NCBI RefSeq assembly: GCF_024166365.1
Contig: NC_064830.1
Span: 84,996,721 to 85,060,720 of the forward strand
Origin: Elephas maximus indicus
Taxonomy: Eukaryota > Chordata > Mammalia > Proboscidea > Elephantidae
Direction: 5' to 3'
Length of the DNA stretch: 64,000 nt
Positions within the stretch are counted from its first letter, which is position 1. Each line of letters opens with the position of its first letter. Both the position numbers and the translations under genes were made by a program. Positions 55,186 to 64,000 of this stretch are shown here, in pieces. The notes beneath the pieces are model-generated. The model was not told the DNA's origin. It was given only the letters and a program-made list of their open reading frames with translations, and did not search any database.

Positions 55186-56015
55186 CAAGGACTCAAATTT
55201 CTGGCATAAGTAGCAGGTAGATGAAGTTGCCCTTTAGTGAGTTGGGGAAGACTGGAAGGACACGTTTGGCATTGAGTAACCTGGTCTCTGACTTGGACAT
55301 GACAAGGTGAGATGTCAGTAGGATTCTAAGAGAGGTGCCTGGTGGGCATTTGGACAGAAGGGCCTGGGGCTCCAAATGTGGTCTTGTGTCTTTGATTCTC
55401 CCTAGGAATCGTCACTGAAGAGACAAGGTGGGTGGACGAGAATGGTCACCCAGAGGTCTCTGTACTCAATGAGCGTATCTGTTATATCCTGTGAACCACA
55501 TGGGGAAAGCTACCCTCCCTACAATGCCTAATGTTTCTTTCCTAATTACCAGAGCTGTGTGTGGCTCTTCCTAATGGGCTGAGGACAGTCTAGGCCTCCG
55601 GTGCAGCCCAAAGTCCCCTGGAAGCTGTTCTCTCAGCCTTTTTCTAGAGACCTGTTCCTAACGAACCCCACAGCATCAACTGGTCAAGGAGGCCGGAGAT
55701 GGGATCTTCACCTCCTTCCTTCTGCAGCCCTAGGCTCTGGTGGCCCCTCTCTACATTATAGAATTGGCCCTCTCCCTCTGAATTAGTGCTGCTTCCACCA
55801 CCAGTCTCCCCTGGCCTCCTGAACTCCGCCTAGTCCGAGGCCCAGCTTGGGGCTGTGGAATGGGCAGCTATATCTGTTGCAGGTACCCACCAGGAATGGT
55901 GGGCAAGGCTGTGGGTGGCTGCCAGCCTGGGGGTTGTGGTCTGTGCCACCCTTGTTATCACATCTGGAATTTTCCCTGCCCAGGGTCCACGTGCCAGGGG
56001 ATGGTTAGGGGTTTT
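55186..56015. other. Unassigned intergenic stretch
   Basis: I see no repeat I can name and no gene. GC rises slightly near 55650-55950. Confidence 0.4.
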
Positions 56016-56019
56016 GGGA

Positions 56020-56450
56020 CTAAGTCTGGGTTAGAGTCTCAGTTCAGTCATTTACCAGCTGCATGACCTTGAGCACAGCCCTCAACCTTGCTCAGCCATG
56101 ATTTCCTCACTTTCAGTGGGGTTAATCAGAGACCTGGCCTCTTGGGTTTGCTGTGTATTTAAAATAAGATTCATGCATGTGCGTGGCCCAGGTCTGCCTG
56201 ACCACAAAGTCCGTGCTTTTTTTTTTTTAATTGTTTTAAAAAGGATGATTACAGACCAAGTGCTCTGTGCCTGGTCACATTATGTAATGAACTTGTCTAC
56301 TGCTTTCAACAAACCTGTGACATACTTATGATTATTATTCCCATTTTATAGATCGAAAACTGAGGCTCAGAGAGGTCAGAACTAGTAAGAGATCGAGCTG
56401 GGATTTGAACCAGGGCAGTGCAGCTCTAAAGTCATTACACTTCACAATAA
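56020..56450. repeat. MIR-type fragments
   Basis: TTAGAGTCTCAGTTCAGTC with TTACCAGCTGCATGACCTTG (56030-56100) is a sense MIR. GAAAACTGAGGCTCAGAGAGG with GAGCTGGGATTTGAACC (56355-56415) is an antisense piece. Confidence 0.75.
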
Positions 56451-56499
56451 CACAGCTGTTTCCTGGACAGCTTTAGCCCATAATAAAACTTTGCAATGA

Positions 56500-56995
56500 G
56501 GTGGTAGCACGTCTTCATCTTTGAGGACTAAGGTGCACCTGACCCAAGCCATGGTATTTGCAATCATCTCATACACATGTGAAAGCTGGACGATGAATAA
56601 GGAAGACTGAAGAAGAACTGACGCCTTTGAATCATGGTGTTAGCAAAGAATATTGAATATACCATGGACTGCCAGGAGAGCCAACAAATCTGTCTTGGAG
56701 GAAGTACAGCCAGAATGCTCCTTAGAAGCAAGGACGGGGAGACTTCATCTCACGTACTTTGGACATGTTATTAGGAGGGATCAGTCCCTGGAGAAGGACA
56801 CCATGCTTGGTAAAGTAGAGGGTCAGCAAAAAAACAAAGACCCTCAACGAGATGGATTGACACAATGGCTGCAACAATGGGCTCAAACATAACAATGATT
56901 GTGAGGATGGTGCAGGACCCGGCAGTGTTTTGTTCTGTTGTGCATATGGCCACTTTGAGTCGGAATTGACTTGCACCTAACAACAACAACATGTC
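56500..56995 (+). mobile_element. RTE-clade LINE, 3' end
   Basis: The sequence parallels the 3' part of BovB/RTE elements: CATACACATGTGAAAGCTGGACG, CCTTTGAATCATGGTG, CATGGACTGCCAGGAGAGCC, CTTTGGACATGTTATTAGG. It ends GAGTCGGAATTGACTTGCAC and CAACAACAAC. The tail is the one shared by AfroSINEs, which are thought to use RTE machinery. The element is 5' truncated. Confidence 0.88.
56653..56892 (+). pseudogene. RTE ORF2 C-terminal fragment
   Basis: A 79-residue frame with TARRANKSVLEEVQPECSLE, LHLTYFGHVIRRDQSLEKD and MLGKVEGQQ. It resembles the C-terminal segment following the reverse transcriptase in RTE/BovB elements (the ...YFGHLMRR..SLEK..MLGK pattern). The enzyme domains are absent. Confidence 0.8.
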
Positions 56996-57173
56996 CTTAT
57001 CTTTGGTCAAGTGCAGAACCACCATACTTTTCTCTCTTTCTCTGTCTCCTCATGCCAATCCCTGCCACTCCTGGTTCCCTCTCTAACATGTTTGATATTT
57101 GTCCATAAATATGCCTGCCTCCTTGCAAAAATACTTAGTACTATTATTTTGTACCTTTGAGTGTTTTTAATAT

Positions 57174-57382
57174 GTTATTGTTGTTAGTTGCTGTCGAGTC
57201 AATTTTGACTCATAGTGACTCCACGTGACAAAGTAGAACTGCCCCCATAAAGTTTTCTTGGCTATAATCTTTACAGAAGGAGATTGCCAGGTCTTTCTCC
57301 TGAGGAGCTGCTGGGTAAGTTCGAACCACCAACATTTTGGTTAGTAGCTGAGTGCTTAACTGTTTGCACCACCAGCGTTCCT
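57174..57382 (-). mobile_element. AfroSINE copy
   Basis: TTAGTTGCTGTCGAGTCAATT tail, GGAGATTGCCAGGTC middle, AAGTTCGAACCACCAAC box, GCACCACCAGCGTTCC head. Confidence 0.94.
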
Positions 57383-58000
57383 TGTTTTTAATATACACAG
57401 GTGGTTGCGTGCTGTGAATCTTGTTCTATTTGTTTCTGATCTTCTTTCATTATGAAATGTCTTGAACATACACAAGTTATAGAGAATAATGTAGCCCACA
57501 CCAGTGGGAGAGCACACAGCAGCCAGACTAGGAAAATGCAGGTAATACAACAGGAGCACCCACCCCATTGGTGGCCGGAGCCATGTGCTGGCACATTTCA
57601 CAATCTTTTCCTGGAACTGAGGCATGGAAAGTTTTGATAGCTACCTTAGCAAATTATGCAAATGGCCAAAAGGAAGAGGGAGAGAAGCAATCCCTCCTTG
57701 GCTAGGCTTCCTGTTGTTCTTTTGCCAATAAGGACCTCAAGGGCAGGCTGTTCTGCCTGAGAACAAAGCCTTTGTTATGACACCCGCTATGCACAATCTA
57801 CTGTTAACTGAGCCAACTCTTTGCCCTCTCCTCCCACAAGACATGAAGCAGTAGCCCACCCCCAGCTTGACATCCTCCCCCCTGCCCTCCCCCCCGCCCC
57901 GCCCCAGGCAGGCTGGAAACAAAGAATCACAGGGCAAGGGTCCTTGGGATCATTTCACTGATAGTTCTGGGCACATACAGCTTTTGCAAGGTGCTGGGAT
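57383..58000. other. Unassigned intergenic stretch
   Basis: A C-rich run lies at 57875-57905. The open frames on both strands are unsupported. Confidence 0.4.
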
Positions 58001-58028
58001 GAAAACCCTGTGAGGATGGAGACCAGGG

Positions 58029-58262
58029 CACAGAGCCTGACACACAGCTGGTGCCCAATAAATGTTTGTTCCACTGAATCTCCAATGCCTAGCACAGAGC
58101 CTGGCACACAGCTGGTACCCGAGAAATCTTCCTCTGAATCTCCAATGCCTAGCACAGAGCCTGGCACACAGCTGGTACCCGAGAAATCTTTGTTGCACTA
58201 AGTCCCCAGTGCCTAGCACAGAGCCTAGGACACAGTTGGTGCCTAATAAATGTTTGTGGAAA
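58029..58262 (+). repeat. Tandem array of a MIR-tail-like unit, four copies
   Basis: CACAGAGCCTGG-like starts occur at 58029, 58093, 58153 and 58217 (spacing 64, 60, 64), each followed by CACACAGCTGGT and a TAAATGTTTG-like end. Copies two and three are almost identical. The unit resembles the conserved MIR 3' end. The open frames on both strands repeat because of it. Confidence 0.9.
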
Positions 58263-58350
58263 AGAAACTGAGAAAGAGGGAAGGAAGGAGGAAAGGAAGG
58301 GAGGTGAGAAAGAAGAATAGAAAGGCAGGGGGAAGAGAGGAAAGGAAGAC
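58263..58350. repeat. Purine-rich (GGAA)n low-complexity run
   Basis: GAGGGAAGGAAGGAGGAAAGG and similar. It follows directly after the tandem MIR-tail array. Confidence 0.85.
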
Positions 58351-58369
58351 AGACTAGTTAGCACCGGAT

Positions 58370-58610
58370 AATGCAACAAGCTTGGGTTTAGGACATGGGT
58401 TCAAATCTCACCTCTGACACTTACCTAGAAGTAAACGGCAGAGCCAGGACCTGAACCCAGATGTCTTTGATCTCTTTGTGCCTCCGTTTCCCCCTGTAAA
58501 TTGAGGTATAATAGTGCTTGCACCACAGGGCTGACATGAGGATTAAATAAAATGAAAAATGTAAGTGAGCTCTGTGCCAGGCACTTAATTAGAAGTAGTA
58601 CTCGCTGAAT
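58370..58610. repeat. MIR SINE fragment
   Basis: GGGTTCAAATCTCACCTCTG, TTTGTGCCTCCGTTTCCCC and GGATTAAATAAAATG with TGTGCCAGGCACTTAAT in MIR order. Confidence 0.78.
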
Positions 58611-59057
58611 TTTAGAGATGATTATTATTTTTTTTATTGTTATGCATGTAGTGCATATTCGTTGAAGAAGGGGCACATTGAGGCCTGGGGGTGGGGCCGG
58701 TTCTCAGGCAAGCTCATGCTGTGAACTGGTGGCACTTGTGGCCGCAGCACTCAGGTTCCACCACTTCTCTGCTTGATGCTCTTATTTCCACCGTGAACAC
58801 AGGGCCAGGTCCCTCCTGGCCAGGGCCCCCACCTCCCTGGGACTCAGGAAGAGCTTGGAGTCGGTACCAGCCTCCCCGGCTGCTTGGCCTGAAAGCCTGA
58901 GAGCATTGATGAATGACTTGTTTATCTGTTCTGTGCCGAGCAGCTCCCGCCTCTCCGTGCCTGGCAGGCAGAGGTGTGGAAGCCGAGGAGAGGGCCAGGG
59001 ACGAGGGGAGGGCAGGCTTACCAGGCAGCCCACTGCCCTGTCTCCTCTCCTTCCTCT

Positions 59058-59238
59058 CTTAAAAAAAAAAAAACAAAAACAAACCCATTGCTGTTGAGTC
59101 AGTTCCGACTCATAGTGACCCTATAGGACAGAGTAGAACTGCCCCACATGGTTTCCAAGGAGCAGCTGGTGGATCCGAACTGTAGACTTTTTGCTTAGCA
59201 GCCGTAGCTCTTAAGCACTCCACCACCAGGACCCCTCC
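59058..59238 (-). mobile_element. AfroSINE copy
   Basis: CCCATTGCTGTTGAGTCAGTTCC tail with an A-rich start (the antisense of T-runs is reversed here by an AAAAAC motif), GCAGCTGGTGGATCCGAAC box, CACCACCAGGACCCC head. Short form. Confidence 0.95.
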
Positions 59239-59359
59239 TCCCTTTTAGATCTACTGAATTCTAGAACAACCTCCCTCCCTCCCCAATTCATCATCGAACT
59301 CCACCTTAAGCTGTTTCCTATGCCCTTAATCTTCATCTTCCCCTAAGTCCCCTGTTTTG

Positions 59360-59510
59360 CAAGGGGCAGGCTCTGAAATCAGACAGACTTGGATTTGATT
59401 CCTGGCTTTACCACAACCTCAGCTGTGTGACTTTAGACCTGATCCTAAACTTCTCTGGGCCTCAACTTCCTCACCTGTGAAGTGGGATAAGAGCAGTGGA
59501 CACCTACTAG
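59360..59510 (+). repeat. MIR SINE fragment
   Basis: CTCTGAAATCAGACAGACTTGG, TTGATTCCTGGCTTTACC and CCTCAACTTCCTCACCTG in MIR order. Confidence 0.85.
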
Positions 59511-59699
59511 GGGCTTCACCCTTGAGACAACCCTTAAGGACAGTCTAACCCCCCTCCTCCCCAAACTTCCAGAATCTGCATTTCTTGGTTTAACTCTCCG
59601 TTAGGAAACGCCACTCTCACCCCAGAAGGGGCCTCCAACTCCAGCCTCCCTTCCCCCTTTCTTGCACTAAGATTTTGCAGGTCTCTGGCTCAGTTAGGT

Positions 59700-60180
59700 T
59701 AGTCTTGAGCAGGTATTATTACTATCATCCCATTTTACTGATGACAATAAAACCTAGATCTAACTGAGGCTCAGAGAGGTGATGGGTAGTCTGGGTGGGA
59801 ATTCTGGCTTCTGCTACTTCTTTTGCATTATAGTTGGTAAGTGTCTGAGCTGGGATTGCCCAATGCTGGCGACTCTGCGTGTCTTCCCTCTCCCTTCTTT
59901 TTTCTCCCTCCCTTTCTTCTTTTCTCTCCATACATGCAATGGATCAATGGTTACTTGGGCCTTTTCTTCCTTGGAGAGGGCCTCCATGTCCCAGGTCCAA
60001 GAAGCTGTGAGCTTCCCGTCAACATGAACAAGAGTGAGGCCCAGCCCTAGAGAGAGTTCAAAGCTACACTTGGCCAGGCGAAGGGAACTTACAGATCATT
60101 GAGCGCCCCCTGGAGGCATCTTCTCCAAGTGAGCGTTCTCTTTTATGCCTCTAAAGTAGTGCTTCTCAATATGTGGGTGT
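59700..60180. other. Unassigned intergenic stretch
   Basis: A MIR-style antisense piece lies at 59715-59800 (CATCCCATTTTACTGATGAC, GAGGCTCAGAGAGG). The rest is unassigned. 60150-60300 resembles a hAT end (AGTAGTGCTTCTCAATATG). Confidence 0.5.
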
Positions 60181-60302
60181 GTGGGGGGAAGGAGGTTTTT
60201 TTTGCCCCTGGGAACATTTTTTTGAACTGGGGAGTGGGTGCTACTGATATCTTTTGGGTAGAGGGCAGTGATGGTGCAATGCACAGGGCAGCCACCTATA
60301 AC

Positions 60303-60509
60303 AAATAATTGCTGTTGTGTGCCATCAAATCAATTCCAACTCAGCGACTCCATGCAACAGAGTAAAACTGCTCCATAAGTTTTTCTAAGATAGTCTTTAC
60401 AGGAGACGATCACTACATCTTTCTCGCTCAGAGCTGCTTTGTGGGTTAGAATCACCAACCTTTCAGATAGCAGCCAAGTACTTAACCGTTGTGCCACCAC
60501 GGCTCCTAT
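60303..60509 (-). mobile_element. AfroSINE copy
   Basis: TTGCTGTTGTGTGCCATCAAATC tail, GGAGACGATCACTAC middle, CAAGTACTTAACCGTTGTGCC head. Diverged. Confidence 0.92.
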
Positions 60510-60529
60510 AACAAAGAATTACCAGGTAG

Positions 60530-60700
60530 TATATATTTTTTTATTACCTTGGACAAGTTGCTTCTCTGTACTCCAGTTTCTCCATCTGTAAAATAGGGAT
60601 GGTAGTAATAGTGTCCATTCTGTAGGTTTGTAGACACTTAGAATGATGCCTGGCATGTAGTAGGTACTATACTGGTGTTTATGACAGATGTAATTTTATG
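60530..60700 (+). repeat. MIR SINE fragment
   Basis: GGACAAGTTGCTTCTCTG, CAGTTTCTCCATCTGTAAAATAGGG and TGATGCCTGGCATGTAGTAGG in MIR order. Confidence 0.85.
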
Positions 60701-60984
60701 GGCATAGCCCAGCATTGGAACAAAATTACAGTGTCTTTGGCTGAACCTCAGGTAAAACCCTTGGCTCAATCCTTACCCAGCTGTGAGGTTCCTCAGAAGT
60801 GGGAATTGTCTCATTTCCTCTCGTTCCTGGGTTTGTGCTTACTAAGTGGATGAGGATGGTGAAACCATCTGTGCTATTTAAATTGTTTATGTTTTTATAT
60901 TTTGCCAAGTGAGTGGTTGAATTGGTGAAAATTAGCTCTGTATTTGATGCGACTTCATTGTAAATATTTACTGAGTGAATGAGT

Positions 60985-61045
60985 AGATGGATGGGTGGAT
61001 GGACGGATCGATGGATGGATGGATGGAAGGATGGATGGATGGGTG
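60985..61045. repeat. (GGAT)n microsatellite
   Basis: GGATGGGTGGATGGACGGATC and more GGAT units, about 150 bases before the SLC5A11 ATG exon. Confidence 0.93.
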
Positions 61046-61196
61046 AATCTGCCTTCCTGAAGGAGACTCACTCGGTCTCCCTCACACATCCCTCCATGTG
61101 TAACCTGTTGCTTGGATGCCCCATGGAAACAGCTATTCGTGGGTAGAATGAGTGAAGCCAAATTCTGGCATCTGACACGCAATTACACTTCTGCAG

Positions 61197-61354
61197 GTTT
61201 GAAGATTTTGTTCAGGACCATGGAGAGCAGCACCAGCAGCCCTGAACCCCCGCAGTCGGATCCCCTTGAGGCATTTCCCCAGAGGAACCTGGAGCCAGGT
61301 GACATTGCAGTGCTGGTTCTATACTTGCTCTTTGTCCTCGCTGTTGGACTGTGG
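61197..61354 (+). CDS. SLC5A11: SLC5A11 first coding exon (5' UTR end and residues 1-45)
   Basis: SLC5A11 (SMIT2) is a plasma-membrane sodium/myo-inositol cotransporter of the SLC5 family. The exon starts after CACTTCTGCAG, with the ATG at 61220 in a strong ACCATGG context. It encodes MESSTSSPEPPQSDPLEAF, PQRNLEPGDIAVLVLYLLF and VLAVGLW, matching the mammalian SLC5A11 N-terminus, and ends phase 0 before GTAAGC. The last 18 or so residues form the first transmembrane segment. The first coding start in known SLC5A11 is at this Met. An in-frame ATG at 61112 lies upstream of the acceptor and is likely unused. Reading on past 61354 goes into the intron. Confidence 0.95.
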
Positions 61355-61519
61355 GTAAGCCAGGCCGGTGAGGGGTGGGGAGACAAGGAAAGATCAGGCC
61401 ACAGGCCCTGAGCCAACCCTATTATTTTGGAGATAAGATTCTAACTGAGAGAGCAAGGAAGAAACTGCTCAAGTCATGGAGTATTCAGAATGGTGCTGTT
61501 TAAAAAACACATTGATTGT

Positions 61520-61710
61520 TGATTCTCTGTAGCAGGCACTGTGCTAAGTTAAGCACTTTTACTTACATTAGCTCATGCAATTTGCACATGCCCCTAAAAA
61601 TATTACTATACCCATTTTACAGAAAAGGAAACTGAGGTTTAAAGAATTTAAATTTCTTATCCTGTTAGTAAGTTAGGAGACTTGGGGCTAGAATCTACAT
61701 CTCATTTACT
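61520..61710. repeat. MIR SINE fragment
   Basis: AGGCACTGTGCTAAGTTAAGC, CATTAGCTCATGCAATTTGC and CCCATTTTACAGAAAAGG with AACTGAGG, in the order of an antisense-style MIR/L2 piece. Confidence 0.75.
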
Positions 61711-61724
61711 TTGAAGCCCATGCT

Positions 61725-61925
61725 CTTTTTTTTTTTTTTTTTAGTTTAAAGATTGTTTTTAAAAGTAATACAGTCACATGGTTCAAAAATAAAAACAACT
61801 TAAAATGACATTCGGTGAAGAGTTCTCACTCTCCTTTTCCAAGTTGTTCCTCCCCCATTAACATAAACTCACTGCCCACTGAGTTTCCTCTCTAATCTTT
61901 CGAGTTGCTGTTTTAGATGTGATCT
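61725..61925 (-). repeat. Old LINE fragment
   Basis: A T-run, then AAAAGTAATACAGTCACATGG, TTCAAAAATAAAAACAAC and TCTCACTCTCC. It resembles an old LINE 3' region, but the family is not fixed. Confidence 0.5.
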
Positions 61926-61929
61926 CATA

Positions 61930-62077
61930 TAGGAGTCCTGGTGGCACAGTGGTTAAGAACTCAACTGCTAACCAAAAGGTAGGCTGTTTGAATCAACTCA
62001 GCCACTCCTATGAGACAGTTCTACTCTCTTCTATAGGGTTACTATGAGTTGGAATCGACTCAACAGCAATGGTTTAT
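61930..62077 (+). mobile_element. AfroSINE copy, shortened
   Basis: AGGAGTCCTGGTGGCACAG head, AAAAGGTAGGCTGTTTGAATC, GTTACTATGAGTTGGAATCG tail. Part of the middle is deleted. Confidence 0.93.
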
Positions 62078-62145
62078 ATTTTATTTTATTGTTTTTTAAA
62101 GATAGATCTTAAAAGAGCGCAATGATCAAGGCAGATATTCTTTAC

Positions 62146-62315
62146 TAAAAACAAAACCAAATCCATTGCCATCTAGTCGATTCTGACTCATAACGATCCT
62201 ACAGGACAGAGTAGAACTGTCCCAAAGAGTTTCCAAGGGGTGCCTAGTAAATTCAAACTGCCAACCCTTTGGTTAGCAGCCGTAGCACTTAACCACTATG
62301 CCACCAGGGTTTCCA
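62146..62315 (-). mobile_element. AfroSINE copy
   Basis: CCAAATCCATTGCCATCTAGTCG tail, GACAGAGTAGAACTGTCCC middle, GCCACCAGGGTTTCC head. It is inverted relative to the copy at 61930, 70 bases away. Confidence 0.95.
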
Positions 62316-62726
62316 AGTTCTTTATTAAAAAAAACGTTTTTTATTAGTTAAGCTAAACTATTGTTTGGTTTTAAGAAGACTTCAAGGGATTGCTCTTTTT
62401 ATTATCAATTCTTAAGAGGTCTTTACATATTAAGGAGATCAGTACCTTTGGAAAAAAGACAGTGCAGCTCTCTGGTTTTCAGGTCACCTGTAAAAGGACT
62501 TGAAAACTATACTCCACTGGGGTATGTCCACTTTGAACTGACTCTTCTGTGGAATATTTCTCTACTCTTACCCTTTAGCTTCCCTCCTCTAGGTCAAAAA
62601 TGGAAAAAAATGTGCTGGGCATCCCAAAGACCATGGATCTGACCTGTGTTTCTCCCACCTTAGCAAGAGATACTGAGATGAACAGATCATTAAGAATAAG
62701 GACTTTAGACTTACAAAGACTTGGGA

Positions 62727-62770
62727 TCAGTATTAGGATTAGAGTTAGGGTGAAGGTTAGGGTTTGTAGG
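62727..62770 (+). repeat. Degenerate telomere-like (TTAGGG) run
   Basis: TTAGGATTAGAGTTAGGGTG, then AAGGTTAGGGTTTG. Four to five TTAGGG-like units with substitutions. Confidence 0.6.
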
Positions 62771-63149
62771 GATCTGTAGTTTCACAAGAGAACCAGTTGA
62801 CTCTGATGTATCATTGGTTTGGGAACGTCTGGATTTAGATGACCCTCTTCATATCCCCTTGAGCACAAAGAGTTCTTGATTCTTAGACAATACTTCCGGT
62901 GTCAAGGTTCAGCAGGAATGAGCCACAGTGTCTGTTTTGTACAGCAAGATCATTTGTAGGGGCTGGAAGAGGTACCATTTTGTGCTATCTCCCACCCAGA
63001 CTAAGAACGCCCTCATGAACATTGCATAGAGACGCTCAGAGAAGTTCAACAACAAATCCAAGTTTACACAAGCTACTTAGTGGCCAAATGTCTCTACTTG
63101 AACACTTTCAATGACAGAAGACAGTTTTATAGGTGAGCAAGGAGGATGG

Positions 63150-63365
63150 GCTCCAAAATCAGGCTGACCTGGGTTTGGATTCTCAGCCCTGCCACAAGCT
63201 AGAAATACTGCATTAGATATGACTGCTTCTGAGCCCCAGTTTTTTCATCTATCACGTGGTCTAGCAATACCTACCTCATATGGGTTGGTAAGGATTGAAA
63301 TGAGATAATGGTTATAAAATGTTTACATAATATCTGGCACATAGTAAACACCCCATAAATGGTAT
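63150..63365 (+). repeat. MIR SINE, near full length
   Basis: GGGCTCCAAAATCAGGCTGACC, GGTTTGGATTCTCAGCC, GAGCCCCAGTTTTTTCATC and CTGGCACATAGTAAACACC in MIR order. Confidence 0.88.
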
Positions 63366-63652
63366 CCGTTATAAGCTTTCTTAGTCAAGCTAGGCATCTA
63401 AATCTCAAATGTCTAGTGGGGTAGGGGGTTAAGTAAGTTATCATAAATATGTGAAGCAGGGAGTGGTGGGGCTGGGTTGATCTGAAGAGTTTATGTCTCC
63501 TGTAAAGGCAAATTCAAATTTTCTTTAAAACCATATGTCAAAACACATTTCAGGGAAAACCTGTCCCTTTGGATTCCCAGTTTGCAAATTCCTCACCCAG
63601 GCCATTTTGGAATGGCTCTAATTGCTAATATTTTCCCTCTTCTTTGTTTCAG

Positions 63653-63724
63653 TCCACAGTGAAGGCCAAAAGAGACACTGTGAAAGGCTACTTCTTGGCT
63701 GGAGGGGACATGGTGTGGTGGCCA
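63653..63724 (+). CDS. SLC5A11: SLC5A11 second coding exon (residues 46-69)
   Basis: A 72-base exon between TTTGTTTCAG and GTAAGT, encoding STVKAKRDTVKGYFLAGGD and MVWWP. It joins the previous exon in phase 0 as ...AVGLW|STVK and matches the SLC5 family motif VKGYFLAGR/GDMVWWP that links transmembrane segments 1 and 2. Its length (72 bases) is usual for this exon in SLC5 genes. The following residues (VGAS...) lie beyond the window end. Confidence 0.96.
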
Positions 63725-64000
63725 GTAAGTGGTTTTTGGTTCAATTCAAGATACTTCTCAAAGAATCTTCAAGTACTGACATTCTGCCCAGCCTTCGCTC
63801 TCTCAGGACTCTTTTGTTCCATGTTGCATGGAGATCACAGTCTAAACTAGAGAAAGCTTAACTCCAACTTAAATTGGTTTAAACAAAAAGTGAATTTATC
63901 AGCTTAGTTCACCTAAGTGAAAAATCTATGGGTGGGCTGGTTTCAGGTATGGCTGAATGCGGATTCTGAAGTGATGCCAGCAGATTTCTACCTATCATCT
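63725..64000 (+). other. SLC5A11: SLC5A11 intron (start)
   Basis: It begins GTAAGTGG. The window ends inside it. The frames at 63622-63861 read exon sequence in the wrong register or run on into the intron. Confidence 0.85.

Larger units (their letters stand above)
61355..63652 (+). other. SLC5A11: SLC5A11 intron, 2.3 kb
   Basis: A GT-AG intron ending TTTGTTTCAG. It holds MIR pieces (61520-61710, 63150-63365), an L1/L2-like piece (61725-61925), two AfroSINEs in opposite orientation and a degenerate telomere-like run near 62740. No further exon is seen. Confidence 0.85.

Noticed and set aside
58029..58262. CRISPR-like array
   Set aside because: The repeat-to-spacer pattern is absent. Units are tandem MIR-tail copies in a mammalian genome.

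Overview
This is mammalian genomic DNA. Intron-split exons match two vertebrate genes in the same orientation: the 3' part of TNRC6A (GW182, miRNA silencing) and the 5' part of SLC5A11 (SMIT2, a sodium/myo-inositol cotransporter). The two genes are also neighbours on human chromosome 16p12. About two dozen copies of the tRNA-headed SINE typical of Afrotheria (AfroSINE), plus RTE-type LINE pieces with the same 3' tail, point to an afrotherian, most likely elephant, hyrax or sirenian. I cannot fix the species from sequence alone.

Positions 1-30800 hold the 3' part of TNRC6A on the + strand. Eight coding exons (2056-2187, 17456-17614, 18272-18412, 22256-22363, 23927-24148, 26649-26719, 27325-27464, 27984-28359) join into one open frame of 448 residues plus part of a codon, ending in TAA. 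They encode the C-terminal silencing domain: a PAM2 motif split across two exons, tryptophan-containing segments, an RRM and a tryptophan-rich tail. A long 3' UTR follows, with poly(A) signals at 30011 and 30781. The 15 kb intron after the first exon is full of transposons, among them an ORF1-only L1-type element with perfect target-site duplications, a Tigger remnant, and an antisense L1 holding several SINE insertions.

Positions 30800-61196 are intergenic. I found no protein-coding gene there. The stretch holds antisense L1 3' portions, four LTRs of one MaLR-like family, MIR, L2 and hAT fragments, Tc/mariner-like elements, an RTE LINE 3' end, two RTE-tailed composite elements, AfroSINEs and GGAT or GAAT microsatellites. 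A GC-richer stretch near 52.4-53.2 kb could hold an untranslated first exon of SLC5A11, but that is a guess.

Positions 61197-64000 carry the first two coding exons of SLC5A11 on the + strand (61197-61354 with the ATG at 61220, and 63653-63724). They encode the N-terminus and first membrane segment, and the gene continues beyond the window.

The most interesting observations are the ORF1-only element with a two-monomer promoter-like 5' region, a nearly full-length palindromic MITE in a TNRC6A intron, a run of four frame-preserving exons through the PAM2 region, and well-resolved SINE insertion histories: nested, serial into one site, and a 35-base micro-insertion. I saw no evidence of a new protein-coding system.
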